From positions 1-46,230 of the forward strand of contig JBKOWY010000044.1 in the NCBI GenBank assembly GCA_046724655.1: a stretch of 46,230 nt of DNA. The letters run 5' to 3'. This document shows, one piece after another, positions 16,183 to 23,186 of the stretch. Within the stretch, counting starts at the first letter, position 1, and every line of letters begins with the position of its first letter. Source of the stretch: JALZAA01 sp046724655 (GTDB taxonomy: Bacteria > Actinomycetota > Acidimicrobiia > IMCC26256 > JACDBD01). The notes under the pieces are model-generated. The model had not been told where the DNA came from. It saw only the letters and a program-made list of their open reading frames with translations, and did not search any database. A program made the position numbers and the translations under genes.

Positions 16183-17385
16183 ATGCGCATCGACGACGTC
16201 GACCTCGCCGACGGGCGCACGTTCCTGACCGGCCCTCCCCATGACTACTTCGACTTCCTGCGCCGGGAGCATCCCGTGGCGTGGGTCGACCACGTCGAGC
16301 GGGACGGTCCCGGCTTCTGGGCGCTGACGAAGTGGGACGACGTCATGGCGGTCGAGCGCGACCCTGAGACGTTCTCGTCGTATACCGGCGGCGCCTTCAT
16401 GGGGCCGGTGGACGAGGGCACCCGGCTGATGATGATCAACCAGGACCCGCCCCGGCACACGCGTCTGCGGCAGCTCGTGAGCCGCATGTTCACTCCTCGC
16501 CACATCCGGTCCATCGAAGAGAAAGTGCGCGCGGCCGCGAAGGAGATCGTCGATCGTGTCGCGCCGAAGGGTGAGATCGACTTCGTCACCGAGGTCGCGG
16601 CCGACCTGCCGCTCATCGTCATCGCCGAGCTGATCGGCGTCCCCCAGGACGACCGCCACAAGGTCTTCGAGTGGTCGAACCGTATGGTCGGCGCCGAGGA
16701 CCCCGAGTACGGCGCCGACAGCGACCCGCAGGAGGTCACGGCCGAGCTCTACGCGTACGCGCAGAGCCTCGCCGATCAGCGCCTCGCCGATCCGGGCGAG
16801 GACATCGTCACGCTGCTCCTCACGGGCGAGGTCGACGGCGAGAAGCTCGACGTCCTGGAATTCAACGTCTTCTTTCTCCTCCTCGCAGTGGCAGGCAACG
16901 AGACGACGCGCAACCTCATCACGGGGGGCACGCTGGCGCTCCTCGAGCACGAGGACCAGCGCGAGCAGTTCCTGAAGGAGCCCGGCGTGCTCGCGCCGGC
17001 GGTCGAAGAGATGCTCCGGTTCGTCAGCCCGGTCAACTACTTTCGGCGCACCGCGACGCGCGACACCGAGATCCGCGGCGTCGCGATCAAGGACGGCGAC
17101 AAGATCACGTTGTGGTACCCCGCCGCCAATCGGGATCCTGAGCAGTTTTCCGACCCGCACACCTTCGACATCGATCGGGAGCCCAACGACCATGTCGCGT
17201 TCGGCGGGCGCGGCCCGCACTTCTGCCTCGGCGCCAACCTCGCCCGCTACGAGATCAACTGCATGTTCGAGGAGCTGCGCCGCATCCTGCCCGACATGGA
17301 GCTCACCGGCGCCGTCGAACGTCTGCAGATGAACCTCATCAACGGGATCAAGCACATGCCAGTGAAGTTCAGCAAAACCCATTAG
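16183..17385 (+). CDS. Cytochrome P450, CYP125/CYP142-like
   Basis: The product is a 400-aa soluble bacterial P450. The I-helix oxygen-activating segment is AVAGNETTRN, with Glu in place of the common acidic-Thr pair order. The ExxR motif is VEEMLRFVSP, and the heme loop FGGRGPHFCLGANLAR supplies the Cys ligand. NETTRN plus this heme loop is typical of the CYP125/CYP142/CYP124 group, which hydroxylates sterol side chains or branched lipids at the terminal carbon. ATG 16183 is chosen as the first Met of the alignable N-terminus. It is divergent from the crotonase over the palindrome; the reductase at 6.5 kb may supply electrons. Confidence 0.87.
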   Translation: MRIDDVDLADGRTFLTGPPHDYFDFLRREHPVAWVDHVERDGPGFWALTKWDDVMAVERDPETFSSYTGGAFMGPVDEGTRLMMINQDPPRHTRLRQLVSRMFTPRHIRSIEEKVRAAAKEIVDRVAPKGEIDFVTEVAADLPLIVIAELIGVPQDDRHKVFEWSNRMVGAEDPEYGADSDPQEVTAELYAYAQSLADQRLADPGEDIVTLLLTGEVDGEKLDVLEFNVFFLLLAVAGNETTRNLITGGTLALLEHEDQREQFLKEPGVLAPAVEEMLRFVSPVNYFRRTATRDTEIRGVAIKDGDKITLWYPAANRDPEQFSDPHTFDIDREPNDHVAFGGRGPHFCLGANLARYEINCMFEELRRILPDMELTGAVERLQMNLINGIKHMPVKFSKTH

Positions 17386-17395
17386 CAGCTGAAGC

Positions 17396-17423
17396 GCTAG
17401 TCCTGACCAGGGCATTGACTAGC
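17396..17423 (+). terminator. Inverted repeat after the P450
   Basis: GCTAGTC (17396-17402) pairs with GACTAGC (17417-17423), 11 nt after the P450 stop. The loop contains a second small palindrome, CCTGACCAGG. No T-run is present. Confidence 0.45.
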
Positions 17424-17524
17424 CGTTCAGAATCTCCCTGCCAAGACCAGGTTTGTCCCGATCCTGCCCGAAGGTGCAAGCGCCGGTCTTGGCTGAGAGG
17501 AAGGCCCCGCGACCGGTGCGCCGA

Positions 17525-17546
17525 CCCGATTCTGCGGGAGATCGGG
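17525..17546 (-). terminator. Hairpin after the HEPN/Abi_C-like gene
   Basis: CCCGAT (17525-17530) pairs with ATCGGG (17541-17546) with a 10-nt loop. It begins 16 nt beyond the stop of the minus-strand gene ending at 17563. Confidence 0.4.
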
Positions 17547-17562
17547 GCGCCTGGCGGTGTGG

Positions 17563-18102
17563 CTACGACTGCTTGCGAGGCCCTTCGACGAGGCGGCGGA
17601 TCAACGCACCAACGACGTGGACGGCCAACCAGGCGTCGTCGGCAGTCGCCGGCCGCGCGTTGTGCGCGTCGCCCTTGTTGCTCCGGTCGGCCTCGACCCA
17701 CTCGACAATGTCGGCGACCAGCTTCTGGTCGTACGGCGCCAGCAGCCCTCTATTACAGGCGTTCTTCACGAGAGCACCGAGGCTGTTGCCTTTCGCTCCC
17801 ACCGCGATCAATGTCGCTTGCAGTGCGGTCGCCGCGTCCGTGATCGCGTCGGCTGGATCCTTGCCGATCTCGCGCAGCGCTTTCTGGTATGCGGTCTCGA
17901 CGTGCTCAAGCTTCCGTCGACCGGCAAGAAGTCGGAGCGTCGGCGCCACCGCCTCCTCGTGCAGCTCCTGCGAGCGACGCTCGACGATCTCTCCTTGGAT
18001 GTAGTCGTACTCGAGCAAGTGCTCGTAGAGGATCTCTTGCACCGATTCCACGTACCGATCGGTATTGATGTTGCAGCTGAACCGGTTCTCAATCGCGATC
18101 AT
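17563..18102 (-). CDS. Abi_C/HEPN-like C-terminal domain protein
   Basis: The product is 179 aa and matches the pattern of abortive-infection C-terminal (Abi_C) proteins: a helical AITDAATALQATL segment near residue 86, then VEADRSNKGDAHNA near residue 136. The latter supplies R140 and H147, an R-x6-H arrangement like the HEPN ribonuclease motif. DDAWLAVHVVGALIRRL closes the domain. ATG 18102 overlaps the stop of the upstream 87-aa frame (ATGA). In relatives as I recall them the two parts form one polypeptide, so this may be a frameshifted gene. Nuclease or defence function is inferred from the motif only. Confidence 0.7.
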   Translation of the reverse strand: MIAIENRFSCNINTDRYVESVQEILYEHLLEYDYIQGEIVERRSQELHEEAVAPTLRLLAGRRKLEHVETAYQKALREIGKDPADAITDAATALQATLIAVGAKGNSLGALVKNACNRGLLAPYDQKLVADIVEWVEADRSNKGDAHNARPATADDAWLAVHVVGALIRRLVEGPRKQS

Positions 18103-18362
18103 TGCAAGGCAACTGCCTCGATGAGTGAGGGCATAAGGTCGTCGGGGCACTTCGCGTAGAAGTCAACAAGGTCAGCCAGGGCCTCCCTGTCGCCATAGCC
18201 GGCGAGCGATGCCATCCCCTCGTCGCGCAAGATCCAATGCCGCGCAAGCTGCGCTACCCCGTCAGGACCGGTATCGCTGTACCCGCTCTCCGGCGTGTTG
18301 TCCAGAAACGCGTAGCGGAGCTTGTTCCTCGCAGCCTCATCGAAGCTCGTCGTCCACGGCAC
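18099..18362 (-). CDS. N-terminal part of the Abi_C-like gene, or small coupled partner
   Basis: The product is 87 aa: a helical, soluble protein with SFDEAARNKLRYAF near the start and DREALADLVDFYAKCPDDLMPSLIEAV at the end. It is not recognised as a stand-alone family. It ends in an ATGA overlap with the Abi_C-like frame; a -1 shift at the junction would fuse them into about 266 aa. The GTG start has no good ribosome site. The frame stays open 17 codons upstream to a TGA but has no other start codon, which leaves the N-terminus uncertain. Confidence 0.55.
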   Translation of the reverse strand: MPWTTSFDEAARNKLRYAFLDNTPESGYSDTGPDGVAQLARHWILRDEGMASLAGYGDREALADLVDFYAKCPDDLMPSLIEAVALQ

Positions 18363-18441
18363 GTCGCCGCGCGAGAGTGCCTGCTCCTGCGCGTGCTGTC
18401 GCTGTCGTCGTGCTCAGAGCGTCATGCTCGTGAGGGTACTT

Positions 18442-18460
18442 CGGCATCCAGTGGATGCCG
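18442..18460. other. Perfect 8-bp hairpin between the DUF1508 and Abi_C-like genes
   Basis: CGGCATCC (18442-18449) pairs with GGATGCCG (18453-18460) around AGT. On the minus strand it is downstream of the DUF1508 gene and about 80 nt upstream of the 87-aa frame, so it could be a terminator or an operator. The 188-nt spacer otherwise shows nothing I recognise. Confidence 0.45.
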
Positions 18461-18550
18461 TGCAACTTCGCGCCCCGGGGTGGCAGCTGGGCGGATCACC
18501 GGGCGTAGCCTTGGACGGTTGTTTCGGTAAGGCGTCCGGTGCCGGACGGG

Positions 18551-18754
18551 TCAGGTCCTCGTATCGGTCGAGACGTCCTCGGTCTCGGCGGCGTTGGCGT
18601 CAGAGACGACTTGTTTGAAGAGGTGAATGTCTCGGTCGGCGTCGACTTTGGTTTTGAAGTGCTTGGCGCTGCGGGCGATCTCGGTGCTGTCGCCGGCCAT
18701 CACGCGCCACGCGTAACCGTCTCGGTCTCTCACGATCTGGTAGCAGCCGTTCAT
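18551..18754 (-). CDS. DUF1508 (YegP/UPF0339-like) small protein
   Basis: The product is 67 aa with one DUF1508 repeat: YQIVRDRDGYAWRVMAGDSTEIARSAKHF, with the aromatic Y-x-WR core and the I-A-x-S turn of the family, then a helix. Most members carry two such repeats; here only one is present, with an acidic C-terminal tail. Function of the family is unknown. ATG 18754 is chosen over TTG 18763. It stands alone in the accessory patch. Confidence 0.65.
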   Translation of the reverse strand: MNGCYQIVRDRDGYAWRVMAGDSTEIARSAKHFKTKVDADRDIHLFKQVVSDANAAETEDVSTDTRT

Positions 18755-18770
18755 CGAGCTCAATCAGGGA

Positions 18771-19011
18771 TCAGCATGCGCTTGAGTTCACGCCCCGCAC
18801 TGGAAAGGTCCACGGCCTAAATCTAGGCATCGGGGACACCCGAGTCCGCTTCTCAGGGGCTTCTGCGGGATTCTGGGGGCCTATTTTCATGCCCTGGGTA
18901 GGCGTGGCCGGCACGGGAAAGACCAGTAACCCGCACCGACCGCGTCCGCGGCGGGGCAGCCAGCCGCCCAGGAGAGGAGCCTGACCCGGCGAACGAAGAG
19001 GAACGCCAGGG
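18771..19011. other. Intergenic spacer at the right edge of the accessory patch
   Basis: About 240 nt with no gene I can support. It is locally less GC-rich (for example CCTATTTTCATG near 18890). It contains TTCTGCGGGA near 18867, which also occurs near 17531 at the other side of the patch; ten bases are too few to call an attachment site. No tRNA or integrase is seen. Confidence 0.35.
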
Positions 19012-19569
19012 TCAGTGAAACCCCCGAAAGAGCCGGGAAGCGAACCGTGACCGTGTTCCGGTCGCACGGGGCAGCGCGATGTTCGTGGTCGATCCGTCGT
19101 AGAACGTGAGTGTCAGCGACCCTTGCAGCGCGGTGATGTCGAAAGTCGAGGTGGTCGCGGTGGGCACATAGATCCCGTCCGCCTGCGCCTTGAGGACCGC
19201 GGTGCCGGGGACGCTTCCGCCCTGCCTCTGCAGCGAGAACTGCACCTGCTCGCGGCCGTGGTCGGTGAAGTGGAAGGTGTTGTCAGGCTTGAGCTCGATG
19301 CGACGCCCGGCGATCCCGCCGACGATCGTCGTCGGTGCGAACGCCGTTTGCACCGGGCCGTCGTAGTCCATCCGCGTGAAGCGGAACGTGCCGCGCAAGC
19401 AGGCCGCCGGGTCGGCGGGGGTGGTCGGTGCGGGACTTGTCGTCGCTGCCGCACTCTTCGGCTTCGACTTCGTTGTCTTCGAGTCCGAGTCGTTCGAACA
19501 CGCCACGAGGACCACGCCGGCGACGAGGAGGGCGATCAGGAGAGTGGGGCGGGTGGTGAGACAGCGCAC
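19012..19569 (-). CDS. Predicted secreted lipoprotein
   Basis: The product is 185 aa. The N-terminus is a lipoprotein signal: basic MRCLTTR, hydrophobic LLIALLVAGVVL, then the lipobox LVAC with the modifiable Cys at residue 24. A Ser/Thr/Pro/Lys-rich linker follows (to about residue 55), and then a mostly beta-strand domain (RGTFRFTRMDYDG, DNTFHFTDHGREQV, SLTLTFYDGSTTNI). The family is not recognised. It is likely anchored on the outer face of the cytoplasmic membrane. Start GTG 19569 places the signal correctly. Confidence 0.75.
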   Translation of the reverse strand: MRCLTTRPTLLIALLVAGVVLVACSNDSDSKTTKSKPKSAAATTSPAPTTPADPAACLRGTFRFTRMDYDGPVQTAFAPTTIVGGIAGRRIELKPDNTFHFTDHGREQVQFSLQRQGGSVPGTAVLKAQADGIYVPTATTSTFDITALQGSLTLTFYDGSTTNIALPRATGTRSRFASRLFRGFH

Positions 19570-19626
19570 GGCATGGTCTCTCGGTGTCGAGACGAGCCGT
19601 CGAGCGTAGCGGTCGCCGGTGAGCGG

Positions 19627-20331
19627 TCAGACCGGCTGACGTGTGCGCACGAGCTCGACCACTTCGCGCAGCGATGTGACCCGCTCGACGTCGAGGTCGG
19701 GATGGAAATCGTACGGGTCGACGAGGACCGGCTGCACACCGGCGGCGTGGGCGCCGTCGACGTCGGCACCCGGCGTGTCGCCGACATGGATGGCGCGCTC
19801 GGCGGAGACGTCGAGTGCCTCGAGTGCGAGCTCGAAGATACGCGGGTCGGGTTTGGCGACGCCGACCACGGTCGAGTCGAGGATGGCACCGACCTCGGCG
19901 CCCGGGCCGGCGCCGACCTGGCAGACGTTGTACTCCCGCAGTCGTTGCTCCGTGTCGCCGTCGGCGTTCGACACGATCGCTAGCTGCATGCCGAGAGCGG
20001 CGAGCTCCCGCAGCGCGTCACGCGAGCCGGGAACGACCCGGCTCCACACCGCGCCGGTCGCGAACTCGTTCAGCAGATGCTCGACGGCGTCGTCGAGAAC
20101 GTCCTCCGGCACACTGCACGCCCGCGCGTACGCACGGTTGTACCGGACCCAGATCTCACGATCGCCTTCCGCGAACTCGTCGAGAGACGCCACACCGGCG
20201 TAGTGCGCGCGGTCGAGCAGGTTTCGGTCCACGTGGACGTCCGCGCCGTCGAGCGCGGTGGCGATCCGATCGTGGTCCGGGAGCACGAGCACACCGCCGA
20301 CGTCGATCAGGACGGCTTCGATGGGGGGCAT
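19627..20331 (-). CDS. HAD-superfamily hydrolase (phosphatase-like)
   Basis: The product is a 234-aa HAD hydrolase of subfamily IA. Motif I is LIDVGGVL, with the nucleophile Asp but Gly where the second Asp of DxD usually stands, as seen in some family members. Motif II is IVSNADG, motif III Lys is in VAKPDPRIF, and motif IV is HVGDTPGADVDGA. A helical cap lies between residues 20 and 90. It probably dephosphorylates a small metabolite. It is divergent from the aminotransferase with a 52-nt spacer. Confidence 0.85.
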   Translation of the reverse strand: MPPIEAVLIDVGGVLVLPDHDRIATALDGADVHVDRNLLDRAHYAGVASLDEFAEGDREIWVRYNRAYARACSVPEDVLDDAVEHLLNEFATGAVWSRVVPGSRDALRELAALGMQLAIVSNADGDTEQRLREYNVCQVGAGPGAEVGAILDSTVVGVAKPDPRIFELALEALDVSAERAIHVGDTPGADVDGAHAAGVQPVLVDPYDFHPDLDVERVTSLREVVELVRTRQPV

Positions 20332-20383
20332 GTCGTCGAAACCCTACCGGAGCCCGGAAATGACGCCTGGTACCGTGCAGTGG

Positions 20384-21559
20384 ATGGAATTCCGGCGCAT
20401 CAATGCGCTGCCGCCGTACGTCTTCGCCACGATCGACACGCTGAAGATGGACGCCCGGCGGGCCGGCGAGGACGTCATCGACCTCGGGTTCGGCAACCCC
20501 GACATCCCGTCACCCACGGTCGCGGTCGACAAGCTCTGCGAGGCGGTGCGTAACCCGCGCAACCATCGCTACTCCTCGAGCCGGGGCATCCCAAAGCTGC
20601 GTCTCGCCGTCACCAACCTCTACCGGCGTCGCTTCGGCGTCGAGCTCGACCCCGACACGCAGGCCTGCACCACGATCGGCGCGAAGGAGGGGTACTCCCA
20701 CCTCATGTGGACGATGCTCGGGCCCGGGGACGCCGCCCTCGTCCCGAGCCCGTCGTACCCGATCCACATCTGGGGGCCGATCTTCGCCGGCGCCGAGGTC
20801 CGCCACGTGCGCCTCGGCCCCGAACAGGACTTCTTCGCCAACCTGCTCGAGGCGTGGGAGGAGTCGTGGCCACGGCCGCGCGTGATCGTGCTCTCGTTCC
20901 CCCACAACCCGACGACGGCGTGCGTCGACCTCGACTTCATGATCCGCATGGTCGCGTTCGCCAAGGAGCACGACGTGCTGCTCGTGCACGACTTCGCGTA
21001 CGCCGATCTCGGCTTCGACGGCTACGAGCCGCCGTCGCTCCTCCAGGTGCCCGGCGCCGCCGACGTCGCCGTCGAGCTGTACACGCTCACGAAGTCGTTC
21101 TCGATGGCCGGTTGGCGCATGGGATTCCTGCTGGGCAACGAGGAGGCGGTGGCGGCCCTCGGCAAGCTCAAGAGCTACCTCGACTACGGCACGTTCCAGC
21201 CCATCCAGATCGCGTCGATCGTCGCCATGAACGAGGCGCCCGACTATCCCGTCGAGGTGAACCGCGCCTACAAGGGCCGGCGCGACGCGCTCATGGACGG
21301 TCTCTCACGCGCGGGATGGGAGATCGAGCGACCACTCGGCACGATGTTCGTGTGGGCGCCGATCCCCGAGCCGTACGAGGAGATGGGCAGCCTCGAGTTC
21401 GCCAAGATGCTCGTGCAGGAGGCCAAGGTCGCCGTCTCACCCGGCGTCGGGTTCGGGCCCGGTGGGGAAGGGTTCGTCCGCTTCGCGCTCGTCGAGAACG
21501 AGCAACGCATCGGCCAAGCCGTCCGCGGCATCCGCCGCGCCCTCACGAAGCTCGGCTGA
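20384..21559 (+). CDS. Class I/II PLP-dependent aminotransferase (AlaC/DapL-like)
   Basis: The product is a 391-aa fold-type I aminotransferase with VIDLGFGNPDIPSP near residue 30, FPHNPTTA near 175 and VLLVHDFAYADLGF near 205. The PLP-binding Lys is in LTKSFSMAGWRMGF near 240, and a C-terminal Arg segment is present. This subgroup includes alanine transaminases and LL-diaminopimelate aminotransferase-like enzymes, so the amino donor is not fixed by sequence. ATG 20384 gives the normal N-terminus; an in-frame GTG lies 3 codons upstream. Confidence 0.88.
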   Translation: MEFRRINALPPYVFATIDTLKMDARRAGEDVIDLGFGNPDIPSPTVAVDKLCEAVRNPRNHRYSSSRGIPKLRLAVTNLYRRRFGVELDPDTQACTTIGAKEGYSHLMWTMLGPGDAALVPSPSYPIHIWGPIFAGAEVRHVRLGPEQDFFANLLEAWEESWPRPRVIVLSFPHNPTTACVDLDFMIRMVAFAKEHDVLLVHDFAYADLGFDGYEPPSLLQVPGAADVAVELYTLTKSFSMAGWRMGFLLGNEEAVAALGKLKSYLDYGTFQPIQIASIVAMNEAPDYPVEVNRAYKGRRDALMDGLSRAGWEIERPLGTMFVWAPIPEPYEEMGSLEFAKMLVQEAKVAVSPGVGFGPGGEGFVRFALVENEQRIGQAVRGIRRALTKLG

Positions 21560-21635
21560 ACGACCAACCGGCGCCGATGCAGATGGGCGCCGACGCCGGA
21601 CTCATTCGGCGGCGGACTCGGACAGTGCGCTCATC

Positions 21636-21659
21636 CGGCTTCGCCTGACGGCGAAGCCG
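21636..21659. terminator. Bidirectional terminator between aminotransferase and tetR
   Basis: CGGCTTCGCC (21636-21645) pairs perfectly with GGCGAAGCCG (21650-21659) around TGAC. It lies between the converging ends of the aminotransferase and the TetR gene. The arm sequence resembles motifs in other intergenic spaces of this window. Confidence 0.7.
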
Positions 21660-21718
21660 TATTCGCGCAATCTCGCCGCTCGCCGACGGCCCGGCATCGG
21701 CGCCCGCTCGTCCGCGCG

Positions 21719-22306
21719 CTACTTTCCGACCAGGCCGTGGAGGCAGAAGCTGACGGCGGCTTCGGCGGTGCGGTCGACGGGCTCGCTGCGCTCGAACACG
21801 TAGGTCTGGGTGAGCTGGTTCACTGTGCCGACGATCGCCTCGGCCAGCATCTCGGGGTTCTGGTCGGCGATGTGGCCTTCGACGATCGCCTCCTTGATGT
21901 GGCGGACGGCGTCCGCGATGGCGACGTCGTGGTTGCGGCGCAGGACCGGCGCGAAGCGCTCGTCGCTAGCGGCGAACTGGAACAGCGTGAAGTACTTGCG
22001 GTGCTCGAGGAACCACTCGATCGTCGCCCGGATGCCGAGCTCGATGCGCGTCACCGGGTTGGGCTCGTCCCCGATCGCCTGCTGTTGCCGGCGGCGAAGG
22101 TCCTGGTGCGCCTCGCGGAGGATCTCGGCTAGCAGCTCCTCCTTCGAGGAGAAGTACCAGTAGAAGACGCCCTTGCCCACGCCGAGGCTCTCGACGATGT
22201 CGGCGACCGAGGTGGGGTGGTATCCGCGCTCGGCGAAGAGCACCGCTGCGTGCTCCATGAGCTGGCGCCGGCGTTCCTTGCCCCGATGAGTGAGCTTGTG
22301 ACGCAT
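21719..22306 (-). CDS. TetR-family transcriptional regulator
   Basis: The product is a 195-aa repressor with an N-terminal helix-turn-helix (RRRQLMEHAAVLFAERGYH, TSVADIVESLGVGKGVFYWYF) and an all-helical ligand-binding C-terminal domain. GKGVFYWYFSSKEEL is the recognition-helix signature. ATG 22306 has AGGAGAG a few bases upstream. Its divergent neighbour is a PlsC acyltransferase, and a TTGACC/GGTCAA palindrome lies between them, so it likely represses itself and plsC; an acyl-CoA ligand is plausible but unproven. Confidence 0.88.
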   Translation of the reverse strand: MRHKLTHRGKERRRQLMEHAAVLFAERGYHPTSVADIVESLGVGKGVFYWYFSSKEELLAEILREAHQDLRRRQQQAIGDEPNPVTRIELGIRATIEWFLEHRKYFTLFQFAASDERFAPVLRRNHDVAIADAVRHIKEAIVEGHIADQNPEMLAEAIVGTVNQLTQTYVFERSEPVDRTAEAAVSFCLHGLVGK

Positions 22307-22329
22307 TTCTCTCCTGGCGCCGTCGCGGT

Positions 22330-22374
22330 CTCCGGCTTTGCGGCGACGGTCGGCGAAGCCGCCGTCGCCGCGGG
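22330..22374. repeat. Palindromic intergenic repeat, copy A
   Basis: This is a roughly 40-nt element whose arms GCGGCGACGG and CCGTCGCCGC form a 10-bp stem, with an inner GGC-GAA-GCC hairpin. It is nearly the same as copies at 38677-38721 and 39820-39864. It lies just upstream of the tetR start. Confidence 0.75.
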
Positions 22375-22387
22375 GAGGGTACGAGCG

Positions 22388-22405
22388 CTTGACCATTCGG
22401 TCAAG
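22388..22405. promoter_or_regulatory. TetR-type operator
   Basis: CTTGACC (22388-22394) and GGTCAAG (22399-22405) form a perfect 7-bp inverted repeat with a 4-nt ATTC centre. Each arm contains TTGACC, a -35-like hexamer, in opposite orientations, so a repressor bound here could block both the tetR and the plsC promoters. The form resembles TTGACC-n4-GGTCAA sites of fatty-acid regulators of the TetR family. Confidence 0.65.
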
Positions 22406-22465
22406 AACGTTCGATTCGGCACCGGCCCCTATGCTTCGAGCACTCGACCAGTCCGGAGGAGAGCG

Positions 22466-23182
22466 GTGCTCTACTGGGTCATCAAGGCGATCCTTACGCC
22501 GATTCTGCGCCTGTGCTTCCGCTTTCGCGTCGAGGGACGAGACCACGTGCCCGAGCGAGGTCCGGTCATCCTCGCCGCCAACCACCGGTCGTTCATGGAC
22601 TCGCTGTTCCTGCCGCTAGTCATCCGACGCCGGGTCACGTTCGTGGCCAAGGCCGAGTACTTCGACGACAAGAAGACGGCGTGGTTCTTTCGGGGCGTCG
22701 GCCAGATCCCGATCCGGCGCGAAGGCGGGAGCGCGAGCGAAGGCGCGCTGGAAGCGGCGACGGAAGTGCTCGAAGCGGGCGGCGTGTTCGCGATCTACCC
22801 CGAGGGCACGCGCACACGCGACGGCCGCCTGCACCGCGGCCACACCGGGATAGCCCGCCTCGCCTTACGGACCGGCGCGCCGGTCGTGCCGGTGGGGATG
22901 ATCGGCACCGACGAGATCAATCCAATCGGTCGGAAGCTCCCGAAGCTCTTCCGGCCGGTCACGATCAGGTTCGGCGCGCCGATCTCGGTCGACCGGTACG
23001 CCGGGCGCGAGCACGACAAGCTCGTGCTACGACAGATCACCGACGAGGTGATGTTCGAGATCCAGCAGCTCTGCGGCTACGAGTACGTCGACACCTACGC
23101 GACGAAGAAGGCCGAGGACGTGCCGGTCGAGCCGGTCCCGTTGGCGACCCTCGAACGCGCGAGACCGGCAGCAGTCGCGTAG
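22466..23182 (+). CDS. plsC: 1-acyl-sn-glycerol-3-phosphate acyltransferase
   Basis: The product is a 238-aa PlsC-family membrane-associated enzyme that acylates lysophosphatidic acid to phosphatidic acid. The catalytic HX4D motif is NHRSFMD near residue 45, the substrate motif FRGVGQIPIRREGG lies near 80, and YPEGTRTRDG near 110 completes the block. An N-terminal hydrophobic stretch anchors it. GTG 22466 has GGAGGAG upstream. It diverges from tetR and ends 4 nt before the converging glpK stop. Confidence 0.85.
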   Translation: MLYWVIKAILTPILRLCFRFRVEGRDHVPERGPVILAANHRSFMDSLFLPLVIRRRVTFVAKAEYFDDKKTAWFFRGVGQIPIRREGGSASEGALEAATEVLEAGGVFAIYPEGTRTRDGRLHRGHTGIARLALRTGAPVVPVGMIGTDEINPIGRKLPKLFRPVTIRFGAPISVDRYAGREHDKLVLRQITDEVMFEIQQLCGYEYVDTYATKKAEDVPVEPVPLATLERARPAAVA

Positions 23183-23186
23183 CCGC

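Noticed and set aside
16183..17385. Reading the P450 as part of a mobile biosynthetic cluster
   Set aside because: Codon usage looks like its neighbours, no cluster enzymes (NRPS, PKS, terpene synthase) are nearby, and the operator and crotonase point to catabolism.
18771..19067. A 98-codon minus-strand frame in the spacer next to the lipoprotein gene
   Set aside because: Composition is Pro/Gly/Arg-rich without secondary-structure pattern, it overlaps the end of the lipoprotein gene, and no start signal is seen.
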